Made by a program: the position numbers and the translations under genes | Origin: Oscillospiraceae bacterium | Lineage (GTDB): Bacteria; Bacillota; Clostridia; Oscillospirales; Oscillospiraceae | Direction of reading: 5' to 3' | Assembly (NCBI GenBank): GCA_021771265.1 | Contig: JAETPK010000011.1 | Coordinates: 1-40,844, forward strand | DNA length: 40,844 nucleotides | Shown here: in pieces, positions 27,382-35,075 of the stretch | Layout of the letters: every line of letters starts with the position of its first letter | How positions within the stretch are numbered: position 1 is the stretch's first letter | Notes under the pieces: model-generated | What the model was told of the DNA's origin: nothing | What the model saw: the letters and a program-made list of their open reading frames with translations, nothing else | Database searches by the model: none

Positions 27382-28844
27382 TACGCTTTCGTCCTTTCAC
27401 TGATCTTGCACTCAAAACGGTCTTTGCCGCCATCCTGGGGGACGGGAGTGGGATAACCGCCGCCGAAGCATGCGGTGCAGAAGCCGCATTCAGTATTGTC
27501 CGCCAGCTTTACCACATCGTCCAGGCTGAGGTAGCCCAGGGAGTCCACGCCGATGATCTCGGCGATCTCCTCCACGGTGTGGTGGTTGGCAATGAGCTTG
27601 TTCTTGTCATCAATATCCGTGCCGTAGTAGCACTCGGAGACAAAGGGGGGCGCGCTGACCCGCATATGGATCTCCCGGGCGCCGGCCCTGCGCAGCAGGT
27701 CGATGGTCCGGCGGCAGGTGGTGCCCCGGACGATGGAGTCATCAATGAGGACCACTCGCTTGCCCTCCACCACGGACCGGATGGGATTGAGCTTGATATT
27801 GACCTCGTTTTCCCGCATGTCCTGGGTGGGGGAGATGAAGGTACGGCCGATGTACTTGTTTTTGATGAAGCCCATGCCGTAGGGAATGCCGGACTGGCGG
27901 GCGTAGCCCAGAGCGGCGTCCAGACCGGAGTCCGGCACGCCGATGACGATGTCCGCCTGGACCGGATGCTCCAGCGCCAGGAAAGCACCGGCCCTCTGGC
28001 GGGCGATGTGGACGCTGGAGCCGTCAATGACGGAATCGGGACGGGCAAAGTAGATGAACTCAAATACACACAGCTTTTTGGGCGCCTTGCCGCAGTGGCT
28101 GGAGTCGGATTTTATGCCGTTTTTATCCACCACGACGATCTCGCCGGGGCGGATGTCCCGCTCAAACTGGGCGCCGATGGCGTCCAGGGCGCAGGACTCA
28201 GAGGCGAACACGATGGAGCCGTCCTTCAGCTTGCCTATGCACAGGGGGCGGAAGCCGTAGGGGTCCCGGACAGCGATGAGCTTGGAGGGAGAGGAGATCA
28301 CCAGAGAGTAAGCGCCGATGAGCTTGTCCATGGCGGCGGAGATGGCGGCTTCGATAGAGGGAGCGTGGAGCCGCTCCTGGACGATGATGTAGGAGATGAC
28401 CTCCGAATCGGTGGTGGTATGGAAAATAGAACCCTTGCTCTCCAGTGACGCCCGCAGCTCATGGGAGTTGGTGAGGTTGCCGTTGTGGGCCAGCGCCATG
28501 CGGCCCTTATAATGGTTCACCAGGATGGGCTGGACGTTGCGCTTGTTGTCAGAGCCGGTGGTGCCGTAGCGCACATGGCCCACGGCGATGTTGCCGGTGC
28601 CCAGGGACTTGAGACGGTCCTTGGGGAACACCTCGCTGACAAGACCCACATCCCGCCAGGAGGTGAACAGGCCGTCATCGTTCACCACGATGCCGGCGCT
28701 CTCCTGCCCCCGGTGCTGCAGGGAATACAGGGCGTAATAGGCCATGGACGCGACATCGGCGGTGGTTTGGGAATAAATGCCGAAGACACCGCATTCTTCG
28801 TGGATGTGGCGCTCGGTGAGCGCGGTCAGATCAGTCTGCATCAT
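27381..28844 (-). CDS. purF: Amidophosphoribosyltransferase
   Basis: [68 protein letters not shown]. Confidence 0.96.
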   Translation of the reverse strand: MMQTDLTALTERHIHEECGVFGIYSQTTADVASMAYYALYSLQHRGQESAGIVVNDDGLFTSWRDVGLVSEVFPKDRLKSLGTGNIAVGHVRYGTTGSDNKRNVQPILVNHYKGRMALAHNGNLTNSHELRASLESKGSIFHTTTDSEVISYIIVQERLHAPSIEAAISAAMDKLIGAYSLVISSPSKLIAVRDPYGFRPLCIGKLKDGSIVFASESCALDAIGAQFERDIRPGEIVVVDKNGIKSDSSHCGKAPKKLCVFEFIYFARPDSVIDGSSVHIARQRAGAFLALEHPVQADIVIGVPDSGLDAALGYARQSGIPYGMGFIKNKYIGRTFISPTQDMRENEVNIKLNPIRSVVEGKRVVLIDDSIVRGTTCRRTIDLLRRAGAREIHMRVSAPPFVSECYYGTDIDDKNKLIANHHTVEEIAEIIGVDSLGYLSLDDVVKLADNTECGFCTACFGGGYPTPVPQDGGKDRFECKISERTKA

Positions 28845-29550
28845 GGGTCAGCAGTCTCTTCATGATCTCGGCGTAGGCGTCTTCCACGCCGCCCATGTCC
28901 CGGCGGAAACGGTCTTTGTCCAGCTTCTCATGGGTCTTGGAATCCCACAGGCGGCAGGTGTCGGGACTGATCTCGTCGGCCAGCACGATGGTGCCGTCGG
29001 GAGTCTTGCCGAACTCCAGCTTGAAGTCCACCAGGGTGACGCCGCACTCCGCCCAGAAGGCCTTGAGCACATCGTTGACAGCGAAGGAGTACTTCTTGAT
29101 AAGGTCAATCTCCTCCCGGGTGGCCAGCTTCAGGGCCAGGGCGTGATACTCGTTCAGCAGGGGATCGTGGAGATCGTCGCTTTTATAGGAGAATTCAATG
29201 GTGGGCTGCTCGAACACGATGCCCTCCTCCACACCGTAGCGGGAGGCGAAGTGACCGGCGGAGATGTTGCGGATGATGACTTCCAGAGGTACGATGGAGA
29301 CCTTCTTCACCAAAGTCTCCCGCTCGCTCAGCTCCTGGACGAAGTGGGTGGGGATGCCGGCCTTTTCCATCTTTGCCATCAGGCGGTTGGTCATCTGGTT
29401 GTTGATGACGCCCTTGCCCACGATGGTGCCCTTCTTCAGGCCGTCCAGGGCGGTGGCGTCATCCTTGTAGTCCACGATGACCAGGTTGGGGTCGTCGGTG
29501 GCGTAGACCTTCTTGGCCTTGCCCTCATAGATCTGTGCTAACTTCTGCAT
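28831..29550 (-). CDS. purC: Phosphoribosylaminoimidazole-succinocarboxamide synthase
   Basis: IYEGKAKKVYATDDPNLVIVDYKDDATA, VPLEVIIRNISAGHF, LVDFKLEFGKTPDGTIVLADEISPDTCRLWD. Confidence 0.96.
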   Translation of the reverse strand: MQKLAQIYEGKAKKVYATDDPNLVIVDYKDDATALDGLKKGTIVGKGVINNQMTNRLMAKMEKAGIPTHFVQELSERETLVKKVSIVPLEVIIRNISAGHFASRYGVEEGIVFEQPTIEFSYKSDDLHDPLLNEYHALALKLATREEIDLIKKYSFAVNDVLKAFWAECGVTLVDFKLEFGKTPDGTIVLADEISPDTCRLWDSKTHEKLDKDRFRRDMGGVEDAYAEIMKRLLTHDAD

Positions 29551-29638
29551 GGTATTCGTCCTCCTATGTCAAATTAAAATCATATGCTGTTCAAAATGTA
29601 TGCGGTCTCTTTGTACCGGAACGACCGGGCATCGGAGC

Positions 29639-30133
29639 TCACTTGCGCAGCTCCGCCTGGAGCTTGGTTTCTTTTTCAGCGATCTGCTTCGCCATATCCT
29701 CCCGGGCCTGGTCCAGCTTGGCGGCCAGGGCATCATCGCTGACGGCCAGGATCTGTGCCGCCAGGACGGCGGCGTTTTTGGCGCCATTGATAGCCACGGT
29801 GGCCACGGGAATGCCACTGGGCATCTGCACCGTGGCCAGCAATGCGTCCAGCCCGTCCATGGCGCCGCCCTTCATGGGGATGCCGATGACCGGGAGAGTG
29901 GAGTTTCCGGCGAAGGCGCCGGCCAGATGGGCCGCCATGCCGGCGGCGCAGATCAGCACGCCGAAGCCGTTTTGGCGTGCGCCTTTGGCGAACTCCGCGG
30001 CGGCGGCGGGGGTGCGGTGGGCGCTGAGGATGTGGGCCTCATAGGGAATGCCAAAGGCGTCCAGCTGGGCGCAGGCCCCCTTGACCACAGGCCAATCGGA
30101 ATCAGAACCCATGATAACAGCGACTTTTTTCAT
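29639..30133 (-). CDS. purE: N5-carboxyaminoimidazole ribonucleotide mutase
   Basis: VAVIMGSDSDWPVVKGACAQLDAFGIPYEAHILSAHRTP, GIPMKGGAMDGLDALLATVQMPSGIPVATVAI. Confidence 0.96.
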   Translation of the reverse strand: MKKVAVIMGSDSDWPVVKGACAQLDAFGIPYEAHILSAHRTPAAAAEFAKGARQNGFGVLICAAGMAAHLAGAFAGNSTLPVIGIPMKGGAMDGLDALLATVQMPSGIPVATVAINGAKNAAVLAAQILAVSDDALAAKLDQAREDMAKQIAEKETKLQAELRK

Positions 30134-30165
30134 TGCTTTGCTCTCCTTTTTCCGTAAAACGTTCG

Positions 30166-30900
30166 TCAGAGCTTTTTCCGCATGACGGTAAGGCGGAAAA
30201 TGCCATCCGCAAAATACTCATTGGAGCAGAAGACGGGGTTGCCGTCGATGTCAAAGTCCACCTCGTCCATGTTCAGCAGGGGGGTGCCGACAGGGACCTG
30301 GAAGATCTCCGCCAGGGCGGCATCCGCCGCGGCGGGGCGCAGGTCTGTCAGGTCCAGATACGGGTTGATGCCGCAAAACTGCTGGAGGAAATGGAAAATG
30401 GGGAGCTTCAGGTCCTTGAGAGTGTAGTTTCCCCGGGCCAGGGCCTTTTCCATCACGTCCTCACAGTAAATGGCCGGCCGGCCGTCGGCAGTGCACAGGC
30501 GGGACACCCGGATGATGGGCGTGCCCTCCTCAATGCGCAGCCGGGAGGCAATGGCCTCGTCAGCGGTGCTCTCGGTCACACGGACATAGGCCACAGCCGG
30601 TTCAAAGCCGCTCTCGCGGATCATGTCCAGAAACTCCTCTTCAATGTCCATGCGGGTCTGGACGTTCAGCACATGCCGGTTGATGATGGTGCCAACGCCG
30701 TGGCGGCGGGTAATGAAGCCCTCCCGCTCCAGGGAGGCCAGAATGTCCCGCAGCTGCGTGCGGCTGATGCCCAGCTTCTCCGCCAGGACGCTTTCCCGGG
30801 GAAGGCGCTGGCAGTCGGCGTAGGCGCCGTCCTTCATGTCAGAGAGGAGCTGGGCGCGGATGGTTTTGGACTGGGTGAGCTGAGTGCTCATACGATTCAC
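30166..30900 (-). CDS. GntR family regulator with UTRA-type effector domain
   Basis: YADCQRLPRESVLAEKLGISRTQLRDILASLEREGFITRRHGVGTIIN; first gene of the pur operon. Confidence 0.88.
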   Translation of the reverse strand: MNRMSTQLTQSKTIRAQLLSDMKDGAYADCQRLPRESVLAEKLGISRTQLRDILASLEREGFITRRHGVGTIINRHVLNVQTRMDIEEEFLDMIRESGFEPAVAYVRVTESTADEAIASRLRIEEGTPIIRVSRLCTADGRPAIYCEDVMEKALARGNYTLKDLKLPIFHFLQQFCGINPYLDLTDLRPAAADAALAEIFQVPVGTPLLNMDEVDFDIDGNPVFCSNEYFADGIFRLTVMRKKL

Positions 30901-30919
30901 CTCGGCACAATGTCAGAAT

Positions 30920-30944
30920 GGTACTACCATTGAAAGGTCATACC
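30920..30944. promoter_or_regulatory. Putative GntR operator dyad GGTACTACC-N7-GGTCATACC
   Basis: Inverted repeat (7/9) lying 1 bp downstream of a -10 element on the minus strand. Confidence 0.5.
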
Positions 30945-30945
30945 T

Positions 30946-30974
30946 ATTGTATCGGATTTGCGTGGGACACGCAA
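30946..30974 (-). promoter_or_regulatory. Putative promoter of the GntR-pur operon: TTGCGT, 17 nt, TACAAT
   Basis: Direct reading of the reverse complement upstream of 30900. Confidence 0.5.
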
Positions 30975-31084
30975 TTGACAAATTCGACAGTTTGCGCGGC
31001 GGATTTCGCGAAGACCCTTGTGGAGGCCACCGATGACAGCCAAAGCACCGGGAACATGGCTTTTTTCGTGTGATTTGACCGTGG

Positions 31085-31117
31085 ACATTTGTCCGCATCC
31101 TGCTATAATACCGTTAT
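31085..31117 (+). promoter_or_regulatory. Putative promoter of the dehydrogenase gene (TGGACA, 16 nt, TATAAT), with a small GGACA-N2-TGTCC palindrome over the -35
   Basis: gtggacatttgtccgcatcctgctataat upstream of 31147. Confidence 0.4.
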
Positions 31118-31146
31118 TGATATTGTGCCAAGGAAGCGATGTTATC

Positions 31147-32139
31147 ATGAAGATCCTGATTTTGGGCGCCCAGGCAAGGTATGAAAAATACCTGCCGCCG
31201 CTGCCCTTTATCCGCCAGCAGGAGCTGGTGTTCCGGGACAAGGATACGCCGGCGGAGCGGCTCCTTGCCCGCGACGGAGATGCGGATATCCTGTTCGTGG
31301 ACGCCATCACACCGGTGCCGGCGGAGCTGATGGCCGGCATGCCCAAGCTGAAGCTGGTCCACTCCGAAGGCGTGGCTTATGACAAGATCGACCTGGCGGC
31401 CGCCAGAGAGCGGGGCGTATACGTCTGCAACAACAAGGGCTGCAACGCCGGTGCTGTGGCGGAGCAGGCCATTATGCTGATGCTTATGCTCCTGCGCCGG
31501 GAGATCCCCGGCGACAGGGCCGTTCGGGAAGGGCGGCAGATGGAGGTGAAGGAGCGCAGCATGGTCGAGGGCATCCGGGAACTGTCGGACTGCCGGGTCG
31601 GCTTGGTGGGCTTTGGCGACATCGCCAGGGCCACTGCGGAGCGGTTGGCGCCCTTTGGCTGTGAGATCTACTACTATACAAAGCACCGCCGGGACCAGGA
31701 GGAGGAAGCGCGCTGCGGCGTCACCTATACGACGCTGGAGGAGCTGGCGGCCTCCTGCGATATCATCAGCCTCCACTGCGCCGTGACGGAGGAGACCCGG
31801 AATATTGTGAACGAAGCCTTCCTGGCCCGGATGAAGCCCACGGCGTACCTGGTGAACACCGCCCGGGGCGAGCTAGTGGACGGTCTGGCCCTGCGGAGGG
31901 CGCTGATGGAGGGGAGACTAGCAGGCGCGGGTCTGGACACCCTGGCGCCGGAGCCGGTGACGGCGGACAACCCGCTGGTGACCATGCCGGCCCCTGCCTG
32001 CGACCGGGTGGTGCTGTCGCCCCACCTGGGCGGCATCACGGAGGCCAGCTTCCGCCGTAGCCACCTGCACATGTGGCGGAACGCGGAGCGGATCGCAGAC
32101 GGCCATAAGCCGGACAACATCGTAAACGGATGGGAATGA
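31147..32139 (+). CDS. D-isomer-specific 2-hydroxyacid dehydrogenase (phosphoglycerate dehydrogenase-like)
   Basis: GLVGFGDIARATAERLAPFGCEIYYY, LVNTARGELVDGLALRRALMEGRLAGAGLDTLAPEP, VVLSPHLGG. Confidence 0.9.
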   Translation: MKILILGAQARYEKYLPPLPFIRQQELVFRDKDTPAERLLARDGDADILFVDAITPVPAELMAGMPKLKLVHSEGVAYDKIDLAAARERGVYVCNNKGCNAGAVAEQAIMLMLMLLRREIPGDRAVREGRQMEVKERSMVEGIRELSDCRVGLVGFGDIARATAERLAPFGCEIYYYTKHRRDQEEEARCGVTYTTLEELAASCDIISLHCAVTEETRNIVNEAFLARMKPTAYLVNTARGELVDGLALRRALMEGRLAGAGLDTLAPEPVTADNPLVTMPAPACDRVVLSPHLGGITEASFRRSHLHMWRNAERIADGHKPDNIVNGWE

Positions 32140-32143
32140 ACCT

Positions 32144-32656
32144 ATGAAAAACATCGTATTGATCGGCATGCCTGGCACGGGCAAAAGCGTGGTGGGCCGC
32201 GCTCTGGCCCAGCGGCTGGACTATACCTTCGTGGACCTGGACGACCTGATCGTGGAGGCCGCAGGCAAGACGCTGCCGGAGATCCTGCGGGAGGACGGCC
32301 TGGAGGAATTTTTCAGGATCGAGGAAACGATCGGCGTGGAGTTGGACCGGACGGACACGGTGGTGTCCACCGGCGGCAGTATGGTCCTCTACGAGGACGC
32401 CATGGAGCATTTGAAGGAAAACGGCGTCATCGTCTGGCTGGAAACGCCCCTCAGCCAGATCCTGGAGCGGATGCCGGCGGACCTCACCGACCGGGGCATC
32501 GCGGCCCCGGCGGGCATGACCATCCGCCAGATCTATGAGCAGCGGGAGCCTTTGTATGCCAAATATGCCGACCTCATTGTGGCCAGCCGGGACGGTGCCG
32601 ATGACACCGCCCGGCAGGTGTGGCAGATGCTGCGGACCGTGGGCATCGAGCTGTGA
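32144..32656 (+). CDS. aroK: Shikimate kinase
   Basis: NIVLIGMPGTGKSVVGRALAQRLDYTFVDLDDLIVEAAGKTLPEIL..GLEEFFRIEE, STGGSMVL. Confidence 0.87.
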   Translation: MKNIVLIGMPGTGKSVVGRALAQRLDYTFVDLDDLIVEAAGKTLPEILREDGLEEFFRIEETIGVELDRTDTVVSTGGSMVLYEDAMEHLKENGVIVWLETPLSQILERMPADLTDRGIAAPAGMTIRQIYEQREPLYAKYADLIVASRDGADDTARQVWQMLRTVGIEL

Positions 32657-32679
32657 GCGGCCCCGGAAAACGAAAACAG

Positions 32680-32722
32680 AAAAATGCTGTGCATTGGGCT
32701 TGCCCATCGCACAGCATTTTTA
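32680..32722 (+). terminator. Terminator after shikimate kinase
   Basis: AAAAATGCTGTGC-ATTGGGCTTGCCCATC-GCACAGCATTTTT. Confidence 0.82.
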
Positions 32723-32869
32723 TTTTGTAGTTGTATACACAGCCTTCATCAACAAAAAATGGAATGAGCTGACAGCCTTGCTCATGGAGAGCTTGAAGGC
32801 GGCTGGCGCTGTAGAGCCTGCCAGGGCCGGCCTTTTGGCAAATAAGGACGGCTTTGCTCCGAAAAAAGC

Positions 32870-33118
32870 GTTGTCACAGGAATCATCGAAAAAATCCGCG
32901 CTGAATATGTAACGATCGGCGAATTGGTCAGACTGACCAAGGTCAGATACAGCACATTAAAATACTATACAGAAGAAGGGATGCTGCCCTTTGAACAGGC
33001 GGAGGAAAACTTGACGAGACGCTATAAACAGAAGCAGAGCCTGACACAGATCCCAGAAATCAAAGCACTGCGGCAGGCGGAAAAGTCGATCCCTGAGGTC
33101 AAGGCGGCCTTGCAATAA
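32870..33118 (+). pseudogene. MerR-type HTH protein or its 5'-truncated remnant
   Basis: IIEKIRAEYVTIGELVRLTKVRYSTLKYYTEEGMLPFEQAEENLTRRYKQKQSLTQIPEIKALRQAEKSIPEVKAALQ*; no convincing ATG/RBS in frame. Confidence 0.5.
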
Positions 33119-33151
33119 CGGACTTTTCCGCGTAAGCGCAGAGCATAAGCC

Positions 33152-33181
33152 GCCGCTATGGAGTTACCCATAGCGGCGGTT
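33152..33181. terminator. Hairpin terminator
   Basis: CCGCCGCTATGG-AGTTAC-CCATAGCGGCGG followed by TTGTTTT. Confidence 0.75.
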
Positions 33182-33238
33182 GTTTTGCGCCGGTCGGATA
33201 TCTCTGCCCACGGAGCGTATCCGCTATGATATGCCGGC

Positions 33239-34144
33239 TTACACGTATTTGCAGTAATTGCAGGCGGCCAGGGCGGCCACGGCGCCGTCGGCGCAGGCGG
33301 TGGTCAATTGGCGGACGCCCTTGGCGCGGCAGTCGCCGGCGGCGAACACACCGGCGGCGGGGGTGACGCAGTCCTCCCCGCAGGGGATGAAGCCATCTGC
33401 GTCCACCGGCGTCAAAAGAGCGGACAGTGTTGTCTCCGGCAGTTGTCCCACGGCCTCAAACAGTCCGGAGACCGCCAGAGAGGACTCCATGCCGGTTACG
33501 GTGTTTCGCAGGGACAGCCCCGTTAAAGCATCACCGCCCAGAAGGGCGGTCACAACGGTGTCCATGGCGAAGGACACGTTGGCGCGCTGCTGAAGGGCCC
33601 GCACCAAAACGGGATCACCCCGGAAGGCGCCCCGGCGGTGGATGACAGTCACCTGGCGGCACAGGTCCGCCAGGAATAACGCATCCTGTAAAGCGGTGTT
33701 GCCGCCGCCGCACACCGCCACGTCCTTTCCCTGATAGAAGGAGCCATCGCACACGGCGCAGAAGGAAATGCCCGTCATGGCGTCCTCCCCGGGAAGTCCC
33801 AGGGTCCGGTGCTTCATGCCGGTGGCCAAAATGAGGGCGGAGCAGGTGTAGGCGCCGTAATCGGTGATCACGGTCTTGCAGGGGCCGTCCCGGACCTCCA
33901 GGACCTCCTCCAGCTCCAGCCGGGCCCCCAGGGCTTCCGCCTGGTCGTACAGCCGGTCCGCCAGCTCCGCACCGGAGACGGACATGAGTCCCGGGAAATT
34001 CTCCACTCGGGGAGAGGAGGCGATCTGTCCGCCAAAGCCCTCCTTTTCCAGCAGCAGCACGGACCTGCCCGCCCGCCGGGCATAGATGGCGGCGGTGAGG
34101 CCCGCGGGGCCGCCGCCTGCGATGACGATGTCAAAATGCTCCAT
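33239..34144 (-). CDS. Thioredoxin reductase-like FAD-dependent disulfide oxidoreductase, with an extra C-terminal CNYC
   Basis: MEHFDIVIAGGGPAGLTAAIYARRAGRSVLLLEKEGFGGQIASSPRVENFPG, SFCAVCDGSFYQGKDVAVCGGGNTALQDALFLA. Confidence 0.9.
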   Translation of the reverse strand: MEHFDIVIAGGGPAGLTAAIYARRAGRSVLLLEKEGFGGQIASSPRVENFPGLMSVSGAELADRLYDQAEALGARLELEEVLEVRDGPCKTVITDYGAYTCSALILATGMKHRTLGLPGEDAMTGISFCAVCDGSFYQGKDVAVCGGGNTALQDALFLADLCRQVTVIHRRGAFRGDPVLVRALQQRANVSFAMDTVVTALLGGDALTGLSLRNTVTGMESSLAVSGLFEAVGQLPETTLSALLTPVDADGFIPCGEDCVTPAAGVFAAGDCRAKGVRQLTTACADGAVAALAACNYCKYV

Positions 34145-35012
34145 CACAGAATCTCTCTTTCCGGCCGGGATAGCGGACCTTGGCCACGGCGGTGCTGTCC
34201 TCGCTGTCGAATTCCCGGGCACGGCGGTAGTAGTCCAGCACGGCCTCGCCCATCGGCAGGGTCATGCCGTCCGCCAGCGACATGGCCAGCTCCAGGTCCT
34301 TCCGCATCAGGGCCACGGTGAAGCCGGGGGTGTAGTCCCCGGAGCGGATCTTGGGGAAGGAGGCCCGCAGGGCGGCGGAATCGCCGCTGGAGGCGGACAC
34401 GGCGTCAAAAAACGCGTCCGGGTCCACACCGTGGGCCTCCGCCATCCGCCAGGCCTCCCCCACGGCGGTTTTATTGACGGCGCTCAGGAGGTTGTTCAGG
34501 GACTTGATGATCTTGCCCTGGCCGGGCCTGCCGCCCACATAGCACAGCTTCCCGGCAATGTTCCCCAGCACCGGCGCCACATGATCGAATACCGCCCGGT
34601 CGCCGGCGCACAGCATGGACATGGTGCCGCTGGCGGTGCCCTTGACGCCGCCGGACACCGGCGCGTCCAGCAGGGAAACGCCGTGGGCGGCGCAGAGGGC
34701 GGCGGCTTTCTCCGCGGCTGCCGCGGAGGCGGAGGTCATCTCCACCACCGTGCTGCCGGCGGGCAGGGCGGACAGGAAGGCGTCACTCAAAAGGCCCAGC
34801 AGGGCGCTGTCATCGGGGACGATGGTGAAGATCAGCTCCGCACCCCGCAGAGCCTCCTCCGGAGAGGCGGCGATGTGTCCGCCCAGCTCCTGAAGCCGCA
34901 GAGCGGGGGAGGGATCCCGGTGAACGGCAGTGGTGACGCTGTGGCCGGCCTTCAGCAGGTTGGCGGCAATGGGAAAACCCATGTTGCCCAGACCGAAAAA
35001 CGCGATTTGCAT
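34131..35012 (-). CDS. NAD(P)-dependent beta-hydroxyacid dehydrogenase (3-hydroxyisobutyrate dehydrogenase-like)
   Basis: MQIAFFGLGNMGFPIAANLLKAGHSV, LLDAPVSGGVKGTASGTMSMLCAG, NNLLSAVNKTAVGEAWRMAEAHGVDPD. Confidence 0.9.
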   Translation of the reverse strand: MQIAFFGLGNMGFPIAANLLKAGHSVTTAVHRDPSPALRLQELGGHIAASPEEALRGAELIFTIVPDDSALLGLLSDAFLSALPAGSTVVEMTSASAAAAEKAAALCAAHGVSLLDAPVSGGVKGTASGTMSMLCAGDRAVFDHVAPVLGNIAGKLCYVGGRPGQGKIIKSLNNLLSAVNKTAVGEAWRMAEAHGVDPDAFFDAVSASSGDSAALRASFPKIRSGDYTPGFTVALMRKDLELAMSLADGMTLPMGEAVLDYYRRAREFDSEDSTAVAKVRYPGRKERFCDGAF

Positions 35013-35075
35013 GCTGGCACATCTCCTCACATTGAAAATTGAAAAAGGAGGGACCCGGTCCCTCCTTTTGATTGG

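Noticed and set aside
30901-31146. Purine or PRPP riboswitch in the GntR-pur leader
   Set aside because: Only a short leader lies between the predicted promoter and the GntR start; no conserved aptamer-like pairing was recognised.
33083-33260. Second terminator hairpin and spacer as a regulatory RNA
   Set aside because: The hairpin with T-run at 33152-33188 is explained by an ordinary terminator between convergent units.
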